From Xenopus tropicalis (lineage: Eukaryota > Chordata > Amphibia > Anura > Pipidae), in assembly GCF_000004195.4 (NCBI RefSeq), contig NC_030678.2, positions 35,135,701 to 35,199,700 of the forward strand: DNA of 64,000 bases, read 5' to 3'. Position numbers and translations under genes: made by a program. The notes under the pieces are model-generated. The model was not told the origin of the DNA and did not search any database. It worked only from the letters and a program-made list of their open reading frames with translations. Within the stretch, counting starts at the first letter, position 1; the number at the start of each line of letters is the position of its first letter. Positions 37,497 to 47,688 of the stretch are shown in pieces.

Positions 37497-38859
37497 CCAT
37501 TATAGGTACAGACCCCTTGATCCAGCTGCTGGTTGGTATGACTTGTACCAAGGCAGAGGGCAAGCTGAGATACAGTTTTGGTGCAGAAATAAAAGAAACC
37601 AGTCAGGGATCTAATTTAATAATCTTTTATTGCTTGTTTTTTTTTTTGTTCTGAGTATAGAAAATTTGATTGAAGGCTCTTCCAATGACTCCTTAAGACA
37701 TTATTAAAATATATATATATAAAAAAAACACGTATCCAACCAAAGCATTTTATACAGACTCGTGAAAATTTTAAAAAAAAATGCATGAACATGCAATAAA
37801 TACATTCACATAAAGGAAAAAAAAATAAGATATATAAAAGTCAAAAATACTGTCTTTTTTTGGTCATGTGCCATGTCAGAGGTGACAGTGACAATCCCAT
37901 TGTGTCAGCTCATCTTTGGCATGAGTCCTGGGAGTGGGTCCTTTTACTGTGGGCTATGTGATCTAAACAGTGCTTTGTCATACCGTCACCTTATAGGTAG
38001 GAACAGAACACAAGCAAACATGGATATAACAGGCTAATGGGGCTGGCTTGCAGTGAAAAGCAGAGGGAGAGAATGAATGGAAATGATGGTAAATTTGCAT
38101 TTTAATATATAAATTGAATATATATATTCCCAGTAGAACTTTGTATTGGTGTTCCAAGTTGGGGCAATAATTCTGGGCATAATGAACTGTACTGGTTTCT
38201 AGTGGTTGCTGTTGACAGTTCAGGGTGCCGGGCCGACCCACTCTGCTCTGCCGATAGGAATAAATACAAACAGCTTCCCAGCACTTTCATGTGTTTTTAA
38301 TAGATTGAACCATGATCTCTCAGATTACAGAAGCCTTGTTGCTGATTGGCAGACTTAATTACTTTTAGCTAATTGTGAAAATCATGTTTCTGGACTAGTA
38401 GCACGTGATGTTATCTGATGGACACAAGTGTCACAGCCACTGGTGCACTGGCCCAGAGAACCTTGCCACATTTTAGTGAGGAGAGTCACACACAGTCATA
38501 TTACCCTGCATTTAGGCTAAAGAGGCACTTTCCAATGGTCACAGTAATATTCTGAGATCTAGAATAGGCCCTGGCATTTGTAGTATGCAAAGACCCAAAC
38601 AGTCCCACACAGGCCCATTATAACGCACCGGTTAGTCTGGAATTTGCCAGAATTTCCAGAGAGCCAGTATGCAAGAGAGAGAATCAACTCCATGCACCAA
38701 TGTTATCCCTTTATACTGATACTTTTATATGGCTCAAATGGAGTACTGGCCCTTGTGGATGGAGATTACCTAGTACATTCTATGAGAAAAGGCTCAGGTA
38801 AGCCCTATTAGCCTGAGCTATGTGAATGCTCCACTTATACCCAGGTAGCAGAAGCTCAG

Positions 38860-39011
38860 GGGTCATTTATCATCACTGGGCAAATTTGCCCTTGGCAGTA
38901 ACCCATGGCAACTGATGAAATTGTTGCATTCATTGTTCTACTGGCTGCAAGCTATGTTGCTATGGGTTTCTGCCCAAGTGGAAATTTGCCCAGTGTTGAT
39001 AAATAAGCCCC
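38860..39011. repeat. GGGGTCATTTATAAAC-family element, complete copy
   Basis: Begins AGGGGTCATTTATCATCACT and ends GTGTTGATAAATAAGCCCC, so the ends are inverted. It carries the AACCCATGGCAAC motif common to the family. Confidence 0.75.
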
Positions 39012-39111
39012 AGTAGTCTGTTTCGAGAACATGGTTCTTTTTTTCCATTCCTTTGTGCAACTTTGCCAAACCCATAGTATATATATTATATATCTGTACT
39101 ATTAGTATATA

Positions 39112-39394
39112 TTAAGGGGGCAGTATACCCCCCTTTTCAATGTAAATTCTATAAATAGGACTGATTTGATGCAAATATCTATAGTTTTTGTTATTTCTTG
39201 CTCTGAAAATTAAACTAAAGAGCTGCTCTTATACAGAGGATTGTCAGTGTTGATTTCTTTGACTTTGCTCTTTGGGACCAGGAAATAACAAAAAACATAG
39301 ATTTTTCCTAACCACAGAAATAGGCAAAAAAAGTATGTTCAGCACAAGCCCTATTTAATGAGCAATCAGAAAGGTGGGTATACTGTCTCTTTAA
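39112..39394. repeat. TTAA-flanked element, GGGGGCAGTATACCCC ends
   Basis: The left end TTAAGGGGGCAGTATACCCC is mirrored by the right end GGTGGGTATACTGTCTCTTTAA. The interior also shows inverted blocks (ATCTATAGTTTTTGTTATTT against GAAATAACAAAAAACATAGA). Kolobok-like by its TTAA target. Confidence 0.8.
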
Positions 39395-41309
39395 ATGTGG
39401 TCTGTAAAGCTGCATGGTTCTAGGGCCCAAGGACCCTGACATGGAAGCTCCTCATATCACATTCTGGGTTTGAGGATCACTCCCATTCATTCTTTGTGTG
39501 CGCTGTGCGCCTCGGTGCCTGGGGGGGGGGTACACTTCCATACAGAAATATTATAAGTTTTTAACCTGAGGGAGGGAATCAGTAATTAAGTGGGGGCTTG
39601 TTATGTTTCATAAATCTTTTCTCTGTACCCTCATCAACAGCTTCCATTTGATGGAATAGGTATGTATTTTGTGTCTGTCTAGCTTGCAAAAAATGCTCTG
39701 CAGGCCAGGACACAGTAAGGTGGGAGAGTTTTCTTTCTTTTAATATGTATCTCCCACCAACCCCCCCTCCCCAAACAGCACAGTGTTCCCTGCAGCAATA
39801 AACTGCTCTGCACCTGGCAATCTGTGAGTGCAATTAGCAGTGAAATGTGAGCCCCGTGATTGCTTCAAGAGGTTTCCCATAAGCCCAAAGCGGGCATCTC
39901 GGAGCCCCAGAAATGCCTTGCACCTGCACAGCAGAACCCCTACATAGCGGCGGGGGGGGACATAAGTGAGGGACAGCCCAAACCTGCATTTCTTATTGTA
40001 CTGATGAGGTGGAAGCTTGGATAATAATCAGATTTTCCCTTGTTCACAGTTTTATCTTACTTGGGAATCTCCAAATGGCAACCCTCCAGCTGTTGTTTAG
40101 CTACGTCTTCTGGGGGGGGGGATGCTGGGAGTTCGGCTAAAGCTGGAAGGCCACAGGTTGGAAATCCCCAATATAACCATAGCAGTGCTGGGACTTCTGT
40201 TACTGACATGTAACTGCAAAAGAGCTGAGTAGCTATAGCTACAGCTGCTCGTGTAAGCTCCCCTATTGAAAACAATATGCTACATTTTTTGTTGCTGATA
40301 TTGGTCACAAGCAAATATGACTAAACTTACCCCTTTGAGCACAGACAATAAGCCAGCCTCATTCTCTTTATCCCTATCAATTTGTTTATGTGCTTCTTAC
40401 AAACAAACATGCTGCATTGAATATTTATTTTAAGGGGAAACTTGAAATATTAGGGATAAAATGGCCAAAGCATTAAAGCATTCAACCTTCTTTTCCATCC
40501 CTAAAATGGCTTGTATAGACCAGGCCTTACATGATGGGGCGGGGGCTACTGAGGCTTAGTCCCAAGCCTGGCTCACAGTATTCATGGCCAGTACTTTAAT
40601 GTGTATGCTATTAATCAGAATAAAACTGAATTAATCACCCCTAGAAAAGCTATCACATATTTGCCTTGTTCACAGTTTCATTAACCCTATCAGTGTTTGG
40701 GTATATCATCCCCAGCAATAAATGCTTTGCAGTTCTGAAAGGGCAAATAACTTGGCCAAAAAGCCCTCAGTCAGGGAGTGGAAACAGCTGGCATGTTTGT
40801 TTGGTGACATATATGGCTTTATTTACATGGATTTCAAATCAACAGACGAAATTCCAGAACCAAACTCCGGTAATGGGTGGGAGAGAGGGACGGCTTACGG
40901 GTTTTATTCTGCGCTCTATTTCCTGGGAAGCTTTGGATAAAATCCAGGTGCAAATTCCAACAACTCTTAGTGGGGATACTTTTTTTTTAACAAATAGTTT
41001 CCCAGTTACTATTTTTGGGGTGCGGCTTCCTGTGGCTGTGTATAACTCCCCCCCCCCCCCCCCAAACACGCCAACATATCCTAACATTTGTGCAGGAATC
41101 CTATGAATAAACTTTTGAAAGTGTTATTGGCTTTGCTTCCCATCTGTCTTTAGAGGGGTTCAAGCTGTGTCCATTGCAGCTCCCTATTGATGATCAGGAC
41201 CTGCTAGTTTCTGGAGGGTATGGGGTATAATTTTCCTGCTTAGATATAGACCCTCACACATAAAAAAAACATTGCTCGATAGAGCAGAGATCAGCAAGCA
41301 GCACCCATT

Positions 41310-41465
41310 TACCGACACACACATGCAAAAGTGCACCAGTGCAGTAGCCCATAGCAACCAATCAGCAATTTGATTTGATCAGTCTAGTGCAGATTAATGA
41401 AAGCAATTGCATGACTAGTTTCTATAGTGTGCTACAACTTTGCACCAATGTCAATGAATGAGGCC
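41310..41465. repeat. Diverged GGGGTCATTTATAAAC-family element
   Basis: It shows GTAGCCCATAGCAACCAATC and an ending of AATGTCAATGAATGAGGCCC, resembling the family but well diverged. Confidence 0.5.
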
Positions 41466-42279
41466 CAACATGGAGTAAAAGCAGTGCTAAGCTTTGCGTG
41501 GACTCTAAGTGGTCAGACCCTAGATAGCAACCCCTATTCAAGGTGCTCAGTGCTCACTTGTCACCATGATTATAACTGCAATTAGCTATACAAATTCTCT
41601 GTACATCATTTACAATACTGGCAATCTTAATTTCACACTGTGATTGCACTCAGTCAGGGGGCAATGTCAGATTAGGGAAGGACGACTATAGCGCCAAGAA
41701 GGCAATACAGGCTAGCAAGGCTACACCAGGTACCTTACATAGGAGCTGAGCTGGGCGACTGTCAGCAACCTTCAATAACTGCACTGAAAAGACCCCTGAG
41801 TATTGCAGGTATGCCCTCTTGTGGCCCTTCAGCTGCTGCTAAATTAAAAGAATCCCAGAATGCTCTACCAGCACTGGTGCATGGAGAGCCACATCATTAT
41901 ACATTCAATATCTATACAAACCCACAGAACTCACTTTCCAGCACATGCTGACAAGACAACCTACTGAGCTCCTATAAATCAGGCCATTTCCAGAGAACAA
42001 GGCAGTATATATTCCTGTGCTTTACGTGTGAAAGAGGCACTTCTGGGATTTGGGTAAATTAGTTATAATATGGAATAGGTATGAACAATATGATATTATT
42101 ATTATTATTATTGAATGTAAATTGGCGATTATAAACTACTGACTTGTGTGGCATGCGGTGTTGCTGCTGTACAAACTACAAGTCCCACAATCCCTGTAGA
42201 ACAGACAGAAGGCTAGTATGTTAACCCTCTCCAGTGTCTGCATGCTTTACCTACTAGGCAAACAATAGGTTAAACACCC

Positions 42280-42850
42280 ATGCCCCAGCCATCTCTTTCC
42301 CTACAACTTGCATGGGAAGTGCCCTCACTGGCTGATGGTTTCCTCCCTCTCTCAGGCTCCTTGGGCTCCAGCTGAACATCCTCACTTTGCTGCCACAATC
42401 TGCTCTGTTTCAAAGCTTTTCTTTCCATTGTTTGTCACACAATATAGCGAGTTCTGCTGATGCCAAGCCCTGGCTCAGGCTTCTTCCTCTCTCTCGCCTC
42501 CTGCCTGACACAGGGAGATGTGACACAGAGCAGCCGCTTCTCTCAGATCCACAGGGCCCCTAGATAAGAGCCAGCCCCTGCCATTGCCTGCAGCCCCCCT
42601 GCCCCCTAGGAACGGATGGGGGGCTTCCTGTATGGCTCCCATACACTGTCATTCTCTTCAGCACATGAGACTGTTAGCAGTTGTTAATCCTGCCTGAGAA
42701 ACTGGGAAATACTGGAGGGGCAATAACCCGGGGCAGGGGCATTGAGTCCTATAGAAGCGAGACCCTTGCCCTTCCATCTGCCCTGTTCCGTCTAGTGAGA
42801 GATCGCTTGGTACCCACTGTACAGCTGGGGCACCCCCATGGCGCTCCTAT
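42280..42850. other. GC-richer repeat-poor block, nothing recognised
   Basis: This block downstream of HIC1 has no recognisable transposon copy and is richer in C/G than its surroundings. It has GATA-like (TAGATAAG) and SOX-like (CATTGTTTG) words, but these are short and common. A conserved regulatory element is possible; I see no coding exon. Confidence 0.3.
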
Positions 42851-44744
42851 CCCATAGAAGCCTTTGAGTCTTGTCTTTAAATGGTTATTTATAATATGCC
42901 CCTTACCACCCTCCTTAGTTTTGGTTCATGGGTCAATCCTGATCCTTCTACTGCGCTTCTATTTGCCCCGACTAGACACAATCAAATCGATAGCGATACA
43001 TGGTGGGAGCGTCACTCAGCTCGGATTAAACCAATTACTGCCAGGGGGGAGACACCGATAGAATCCACACAGACAGAAGATTCGGGGTTGTGGCTGTATA
43101 TGTATGTCCATAGGGTAGGAGTCGGGACCAATCTTATTTAGAAATCCCACACACAGCAGGCAAGGGGGTCAAACAGGGAGCTGTGCGGCGTTATTCTGCC
43201 CCTACTAAGTCTTAAGTTAAAACAAATCTGACATTGCCCCCTTTATAAAGGGTTACACACAGTACTGGCTCATCCCCTGCCTGAAGGCAATTGCCCCGGA
43301 CGTGAAATGGGTACATAAATGTGGGGTTTTATTAAGAATAATGGGCCCCTTTCCCACACGCCTCACGTCAGAACAGAACCAGGAAGTGTCACATGACACA
43401 TGAAGTAAAGAAGCCAAGAGATAAATTACTATACCACCATTATCATTAAAGATAACAAACCCCGTCGCTACAAAACTAAATGATAAACCGATTTGCTCTC
43501 AACATAGTGCCGGGATGGGACGTTTCCTGGTGCTGTTTTAGTGCAGGCTTTGGGTACCCATGATGCCCTTGTACCCTCACCCCTTGCCAGGCTGCTGCCA
43601 CCTACATAGGCAGGTAAACCCAAAACAAACAGTGCGCTATCATGCACAGCCTGGCAGATCGGACCCATATATACACAATGATACACACTGAATACTTTCA
43701 TATAACAGCAACACACTTCAGAATATAGCAAGTCGCTTTACACCATTACATAGTACCGTTGGCAAAGGCAGGGGCTCCAGCCTGTGACTCCCCACTTGTT
43801 CCTCTGTGAATAACAGGCTTAGTCCCGGTTAGGTACTTGTAGAGGGCATGGGGGACCCCGCATAGTGAGGTTTAAACGAAAATGTTTGCTTTGGCTTAAC
43901 TAAGTTACCTTTTGTGTGCTGGGGGCGTTAAGGCAACAGGGAATTGCATATTATACACAGGAAATGCTCAGCATCTGCTCGCTGAAACCTGAGCTTTTGC
44001 AGAGAACTGTGAGCCCAGCAGGGTCAATGTAACCCCTTGCTGTATATGCAGAGGGTAAGGGGTTAATTCAGCCCTGCCAAGCCCAGCTCCGTTTGGCATA
44101 GAGTGGTTATTAAGGCACTAACCAGATTCACAGGGTACCTACCCCAATACAATACACACAGGCTGGTAGGAAGATAATAGCAATGAAACACACAAGTAAT
44201 CAGCATTCCCAAACAGATCATGTGCATGCCCAGAGCCTTAGCACTGTGGCCTACTAGTCACTTTCCTTGGAAAGGAGTCTCCTTGCTTCTGGGAACCCCC
44301 CTGACCCACACCATTGGGAGGGGCAGCTCTCCCACCCACCTCTGTGCTTGTCCCCTTACTGACTCAGGGGCTTTAGCTGGGCATATATACTCAAGTTGCA
44401 TCTGGGCTTGTTACTACCAGAACACGTTCTACACGGTTTGCCCGCTACTCTATTCCCTAGTAGCAATGTACAACTGTCATTCTTTGGTAAATGTCAGCCT
44501 TCCATTAAAAGCTGGGCTCGCTGAGGCTTGTGGTTGAGCAGCAGCAGAAGAGTCACAGAAGCAGATCCCTGGCAATGGGTTCTGCAGTCACTGAAAGCAG
44601 TGCAGAGACATTAATAAAGGGAAGCAACAGATTGATACAAAGCATCGCTTGGAATAACTAGCGAGTCACTGCTCGATCTAAATCCCATTCCCCTGCCGGA
44701 TAGTGAACGCCCAGCGCTTCTAGAGCCTCCTCTGCTCTGAGCCA

Positions 44745-45549
44745 TTATTCTCCAACCCCCTTTATTGTGTTGCTTCCCATTATAGATCTCTTTACTGCAC
44801 CCTGGCCAGGGTCATTCTGGCACCTAACACTGGGCAGAGTGGGAATACGGTGGGAGGCTGTATGATGATGGCATGGGTGTGTGGTGGCTGGGCATGTTAT
44901 CTCTTTGGCATCACTGAGATGAAGTGTATCTATGTTTGCTGGGGACGTTACCCTGGAGGGATATGTGGGGTTACTGTGTGGGCTGTGCTAGTGATATATA
45001 TAGGTGATATTCCCAAAACATAAGACTGTTATAAGGCGGGGAAAGTGCCCTAAAATTACCCTAAAAGTCCCCTTGTGCCAAGCACTGGCGGCTCATATAT
45101 AGCTATTGTATAGTTAGGTTTGGTCAATACTGATTTCTGCATCTTTTTGTCCACACACAACTGATTATTCACCTAAATAAATGTTCTCCTATGGCACATT
45201 TGGCACAAGAAGCAGCAACTCTATCCAATGCCTTTCAGCAAAGAAAAGGCTGAGTACATGGTGGAGGGAATCTGAATCATCTTTATAAGACTCACTTCAG
45301 GCGTCAGGCTAGTGCAGCAGTCATTGCAGTGGTCCCTCAGAATAGTCTCCCCAGAAGCGGCCCTCTGGTTGGCCCTGCAGTCAGACACAGGGTAAGATGT
45401 CTCTGGAGTGCTCATTGACTACATGGCTCAAGGTAACTTTCGACAGTCACATGATGTCTTTGCAAAGGGAGCCTGATCTTTGGCAGTAATAGGGGTTTGT
45501 CTTTGCGTCTCTGTAGAGTCACTTTCCTGCCTGTGAGCTAAAGGCTCTG
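44745..45549 (-). other. HIC1: HIC1 3' UTR (inferred)
   Basis: About 800 bases follow the HIC1 stop codon on the minus strand before a minus-strand AATAAA (TTTATT on plus, 44761-44766). No repeat element is recognised inside, unlike the spacer beyond it. The end point is an inference. Confidence 0.5.
44761..44766 (-). terminator. HIC1: Candidate HIC1 polyadenylation signal
   Basis: AATAAA on the minus strand, the first canonical hexamer I noticed downstream of the HIC1 stop. The downstream GT-rich element is only modest. Confidence 0.45.
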
Positions 45550-47478
45550 TTAAGGCGATGAGAACCTCTCAATGATTCTGCTATCGCTGCCCAGGTGCGA
45601 AATCGGACCAAGGACCTCTGCTGCCTTCTCCTGGGTCAGTCCCAAATGCTCTGCTGTGAATTTGGCCAAAGGGTACAAGCTCTCTAAGGTTTTGGGGTCA
45701 TTGAGGAAGTGTGAGGTTTGGGAAAGAATTTCAGCTGCTTTCTCCTGTTTCATGCCCAGATGATCCGCAGTGAACTTGGCCATGGCATAGACACTTTCGC
45801 TAAAGTCCAGCTTGGGCTTCCCATCGGGGCCTGTGGTGTGCATCTTCATGTGGCTGATAAGGTTCCTCTGCTGGGCGAACTTGCCCCCACACACTTGGCA
45901 CTCATAAGGTTTCTCCCCGGAGTGGATGCGCATGTGCTCAGTCAGGCGATACTGGCGAGTAAATCGCATGCCGCATGCGTCGCAGGCAAAGGGCTTGAGC
46001 CCAAGATGGCTCCTCATGTGCCGGGTCATGGTCCCCCTCTGTGTGAACTTCTTCCCACAGATGTTGCATGGATATGGCCGTGTGAGCCAGTGGGTTTTCT
46101 CATGCTGTCGCAGGGTGGCAGGATCCTTGTAGGACTTGTCGCAGGATGAGCAGCGGTAGGGTCTGATCATGTCGCTCAGTCCCTGACTGGACTTGTCTAG
46201 AAATTGGACTGGGGGTTCCATGCTCTCCTTATGGTACAGCTCCTCCTCGTTGTGGGCTTCCACATGGGCGTTGAGCTGCTCAGAGCTGGGGAAGCCCTTG
46301 CCACAGGGGATGCACACATACAGGTTGTCCCCAAAGCTCTCCGGTTCGTAGCCCAGATGGTTGCAATGGTACCTCTCCAGATTGGAGGAAGGCGATGGAT
46401 CCTCGCTGCTTCCAGTGTCTTCACTGGTACTTTTATCATCGTCTGGTTCATTGCTCTCTATGCTGGGGTACCTGGGCTGCTGGGATAATGGGGAGCTCTC
46501 CCCTTTATCTTCCCTGTCTAGATCCTTCTCTCTATCACTCTCATCTACATAACTCGCCAGAGGTTCATGTTTCATCCACCTGAACATCAGCTCCTGGGTC
46601 TCTGTCCTGCTGGGGTGATCTGGAGGGCCACTGTTTCTGTAAGGCTCTGAGTGGGGGGTCGGCGCCTCACTGCTGTTCAGTCTCTGGTAAGGGTGTGGGG
46701 GCTCTTTGTAGGAGTCACTGTGGTTGGCAAGAAGGCTGGCACTTACAGGCGGGCTGTCTGGTCTCCCAGGTACTGCGGGCTCCCTACTGTCCCCCCCTGC
46801 AGACAGTCCATCTGAAAGGTGCTGAGCAGAAGGCCTAGGTGGGCTTTTCTTGGAGAGATCCAGCCCACACAGAGGAGAACAGCGCCTTTCTGGTGGGCAC
46901 AGTCCGTGCTGGTGCAGCTGGTTCCCCTGAGCATAGAGTTCAGCGCAGTGAGTGTTTATAGGATTCACTGGTTCCACTGGCTGCAGGTCTACAGGCCTTG
47001 AGGATGAGCTGAAACAGGACTGAATGACAGGGGTAGCGGCCTTTTGCCCCCTTCCAAGGCTACCGTAGGGTGGGTAACCTGTTGTCCTTACATGGCAGTA
47101 TTTGCCATTCCTCTTCAGCTTCTTCTTGCACATTGAGACCAGATCTGTGATCTGCAGGTAACTGGCAGCTGCCAGAACTGCTCCAAAGAGCTGCTCACTG
47201 GTTGGTTCCCCGTCCCCCAGCCTGCCCGTGTAGATATAATCCAGGATGATTCTGAATATGCTGGGGCTCACCATATCATGGTCCAGATTGATTAGGTTGT
47301 CATGAACAACCAGTGACTTCAAGTAGACACTACTAGCAGCTAAAATGTTCTTGTGGGCCCTAAACAGAGCGTTCTGTACCACAATGATCACATCGCACAG
47401 GAAGCCCTTAGTCCGTTGGCTATTGAGCTGGAGAAGAAGTTGCCTTGAGTGACTTGGAACCTCCATAGCGTCCAGCAT
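45550..47478 (-). CDS. HIC1: HIC1, BTB/POZ zinc-finger transcriptional repressor
   Basis: HIC1 (hypermethylated in cancer 1) is a nuclear sequence-specific repressor and tumour suppressor. From the conserved ATG at 47478 the frame encodes 642 residues. The BTB/POZ domain is at about 12-120 (GFLCDVIIVVQNALFRAHKN, VYLKSLVVHDNLINLDHDMV). The CtBP-binding motif GLDLSKK is at about 205-211 and the SUMO/acetylation-type motif MKHEP at about 302-306. Five C2H2 fingers follow: one alone at about 387-409, then four at 441-463, 469-491, 497-519 and 525-547. A C-terminal tail ends ERFSSP. The length is somewhat below the human 714-733 residues, with the loss in the middle linker. Exon sequence runs on to an acceptor at 47495, so an upstream exon exists. 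The 670-residue frame starting at 47562 reads through this acceptor and is not the true start. Neighbour SMG6 is tail-to-tail. Confidence 0.97.
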   Translation of the reverse strand: MLDAMEVPSHSRQLLLQLNSQRTKGFLCDVIIVVQNALFRAHKNILAASSVYLKSLVVHDNLINLDHDMVSPSIFRIILDYIYTGRLGDGEPTSEQLFGAVLAAASYLQITDLVSMCKKKLKRNGKYCHVRTTGYPPYGSLGRGQKAATPVIQSCFSSSSRPVDLQPVEPVNPINTHCAELYAQGNQLHQHGLCPPERRCSPLCGLDLSKKSPPRPSAQHLSDGLSAGGDSREPAVPGRPDSPPVSASLLANHSDSYKEPPHPYQRLNSSEAPTPHSEPYRNSGPPDHPSRTETQELMFRWMKHEPLASYVDESDREKDLDREDKGESSPLSQQPRYPSIESNEPDDDKSTSEDTGSSEDPSPSSNLERYHCNHLGYEPESFGDNLYVCIPCGKGFPSSEQLNAHVEAHNEEELYHKESMEPPVQFLDKSSQGLSDMIRPYRCSSCDKSYKDPATLRQHEKTHWLTRPYPCNICGKKFTQRGTMTRHMRSHLGLKPFACDACGMRFTRQYRLTEHMRIHSGEKPYECQVCGGKFAQQRNLISHMKMHTTGPDGKPKLDFSESVYAMAKFTADHLGMKQEKAAEILSQTSHFLNDPKTLESLYPLAKFTAEHLGLTQEKAAEVLGPISHLGSDSRIIERFSSP

Positions 47479-47495
47479 CGTGTTCAGTTGGCCAC
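47479..47495 (-). other. HIC1: HIC1 coding exon: splice acceptor and 5' end
   Basis: On the minus strand a pyrimidine-rich tract (GTGTCTCTCTGTTTCTGAAG) ends in AG just before 47495. The next 17 bases read GT GGC CAA CTG AAC ACG before the ATG, giving GQLNT-M. In human HIC1 a similar GQ-T-M junction joins the first coding exon to the large exon, so the longer isoform probably reads through here. Confidence 0.75.
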
Positions 47496-47645
47496 CTTCA
47501 GAAACAGAGAGACACAGAGGCACGGTTATTACTGCATGCAGACATTGGCCACTATACAACACACACTCAACAATAACACAATAATGACAATTATGGAACC
47601 GAATCAGGCAAAGTGCAAGAACAACTCTAGGGTTTTAAGACTTTT

Positions 47646-47688
47646 TGCGACTTTTTGACTAATCGCCCCGTGTGTCTTCGCCCTAATA
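47646..47688. repeat. Terminus of a TTAGGGTGAAGACAC-family element
   Basis: Reads GCGACTTTTTGACTAATCGC, then CCCGTGTGTCTTCGCCCTAA, a right end of the family seen at 30302-30503. It lies only about 150 bp upstream of the HIC1 acceptor. Confidence 0.5.

Larger units (their letters stand above)
27386..44740. other. SMG6-HIC1 intergenic spacer, repeat-rich
   Basis: About 17 kb between the two convergent 3' ends. I recognise no exons. It contains the elements at 28570, 29414, 29992, 30302, 32190-33255, 33339, 34279, 36730, 37376, 38860, 39112 and 41310. A GC-richer, repeat-poor block lies at about 42280-42850. Confidence 0.7.

Noticed and set aside
41048..41063. C-runs here and at 54055-54074 considered as regulatory G-quadruplex sites
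   Set aside because: Simple homopolymers next to no promoter element; length is often unreliable in assemblies.
40666..41106. 146-residue plus-strand open frame
   Set aside because: It includes a poly-Pro stretch from the C-run near 41048 and resembles no protein I know; the minus strand is also open there. Chance is likely.
45718..46149. 143-residue plus-strand frame opposite HIC1
   Set aside because: It is the antisense shadow of the HIC1 zinc-finger coding sequence.
45550..47562. HIC1 reading frame starting at the Met at 47562 (670 residues)
   Set aside because: The first 28 residues read through a clear splice acceptor at 47495 and the first exon bases. They are intron plus leader, so the conserved Met at 47478 (or the upstream exon) is preferred.
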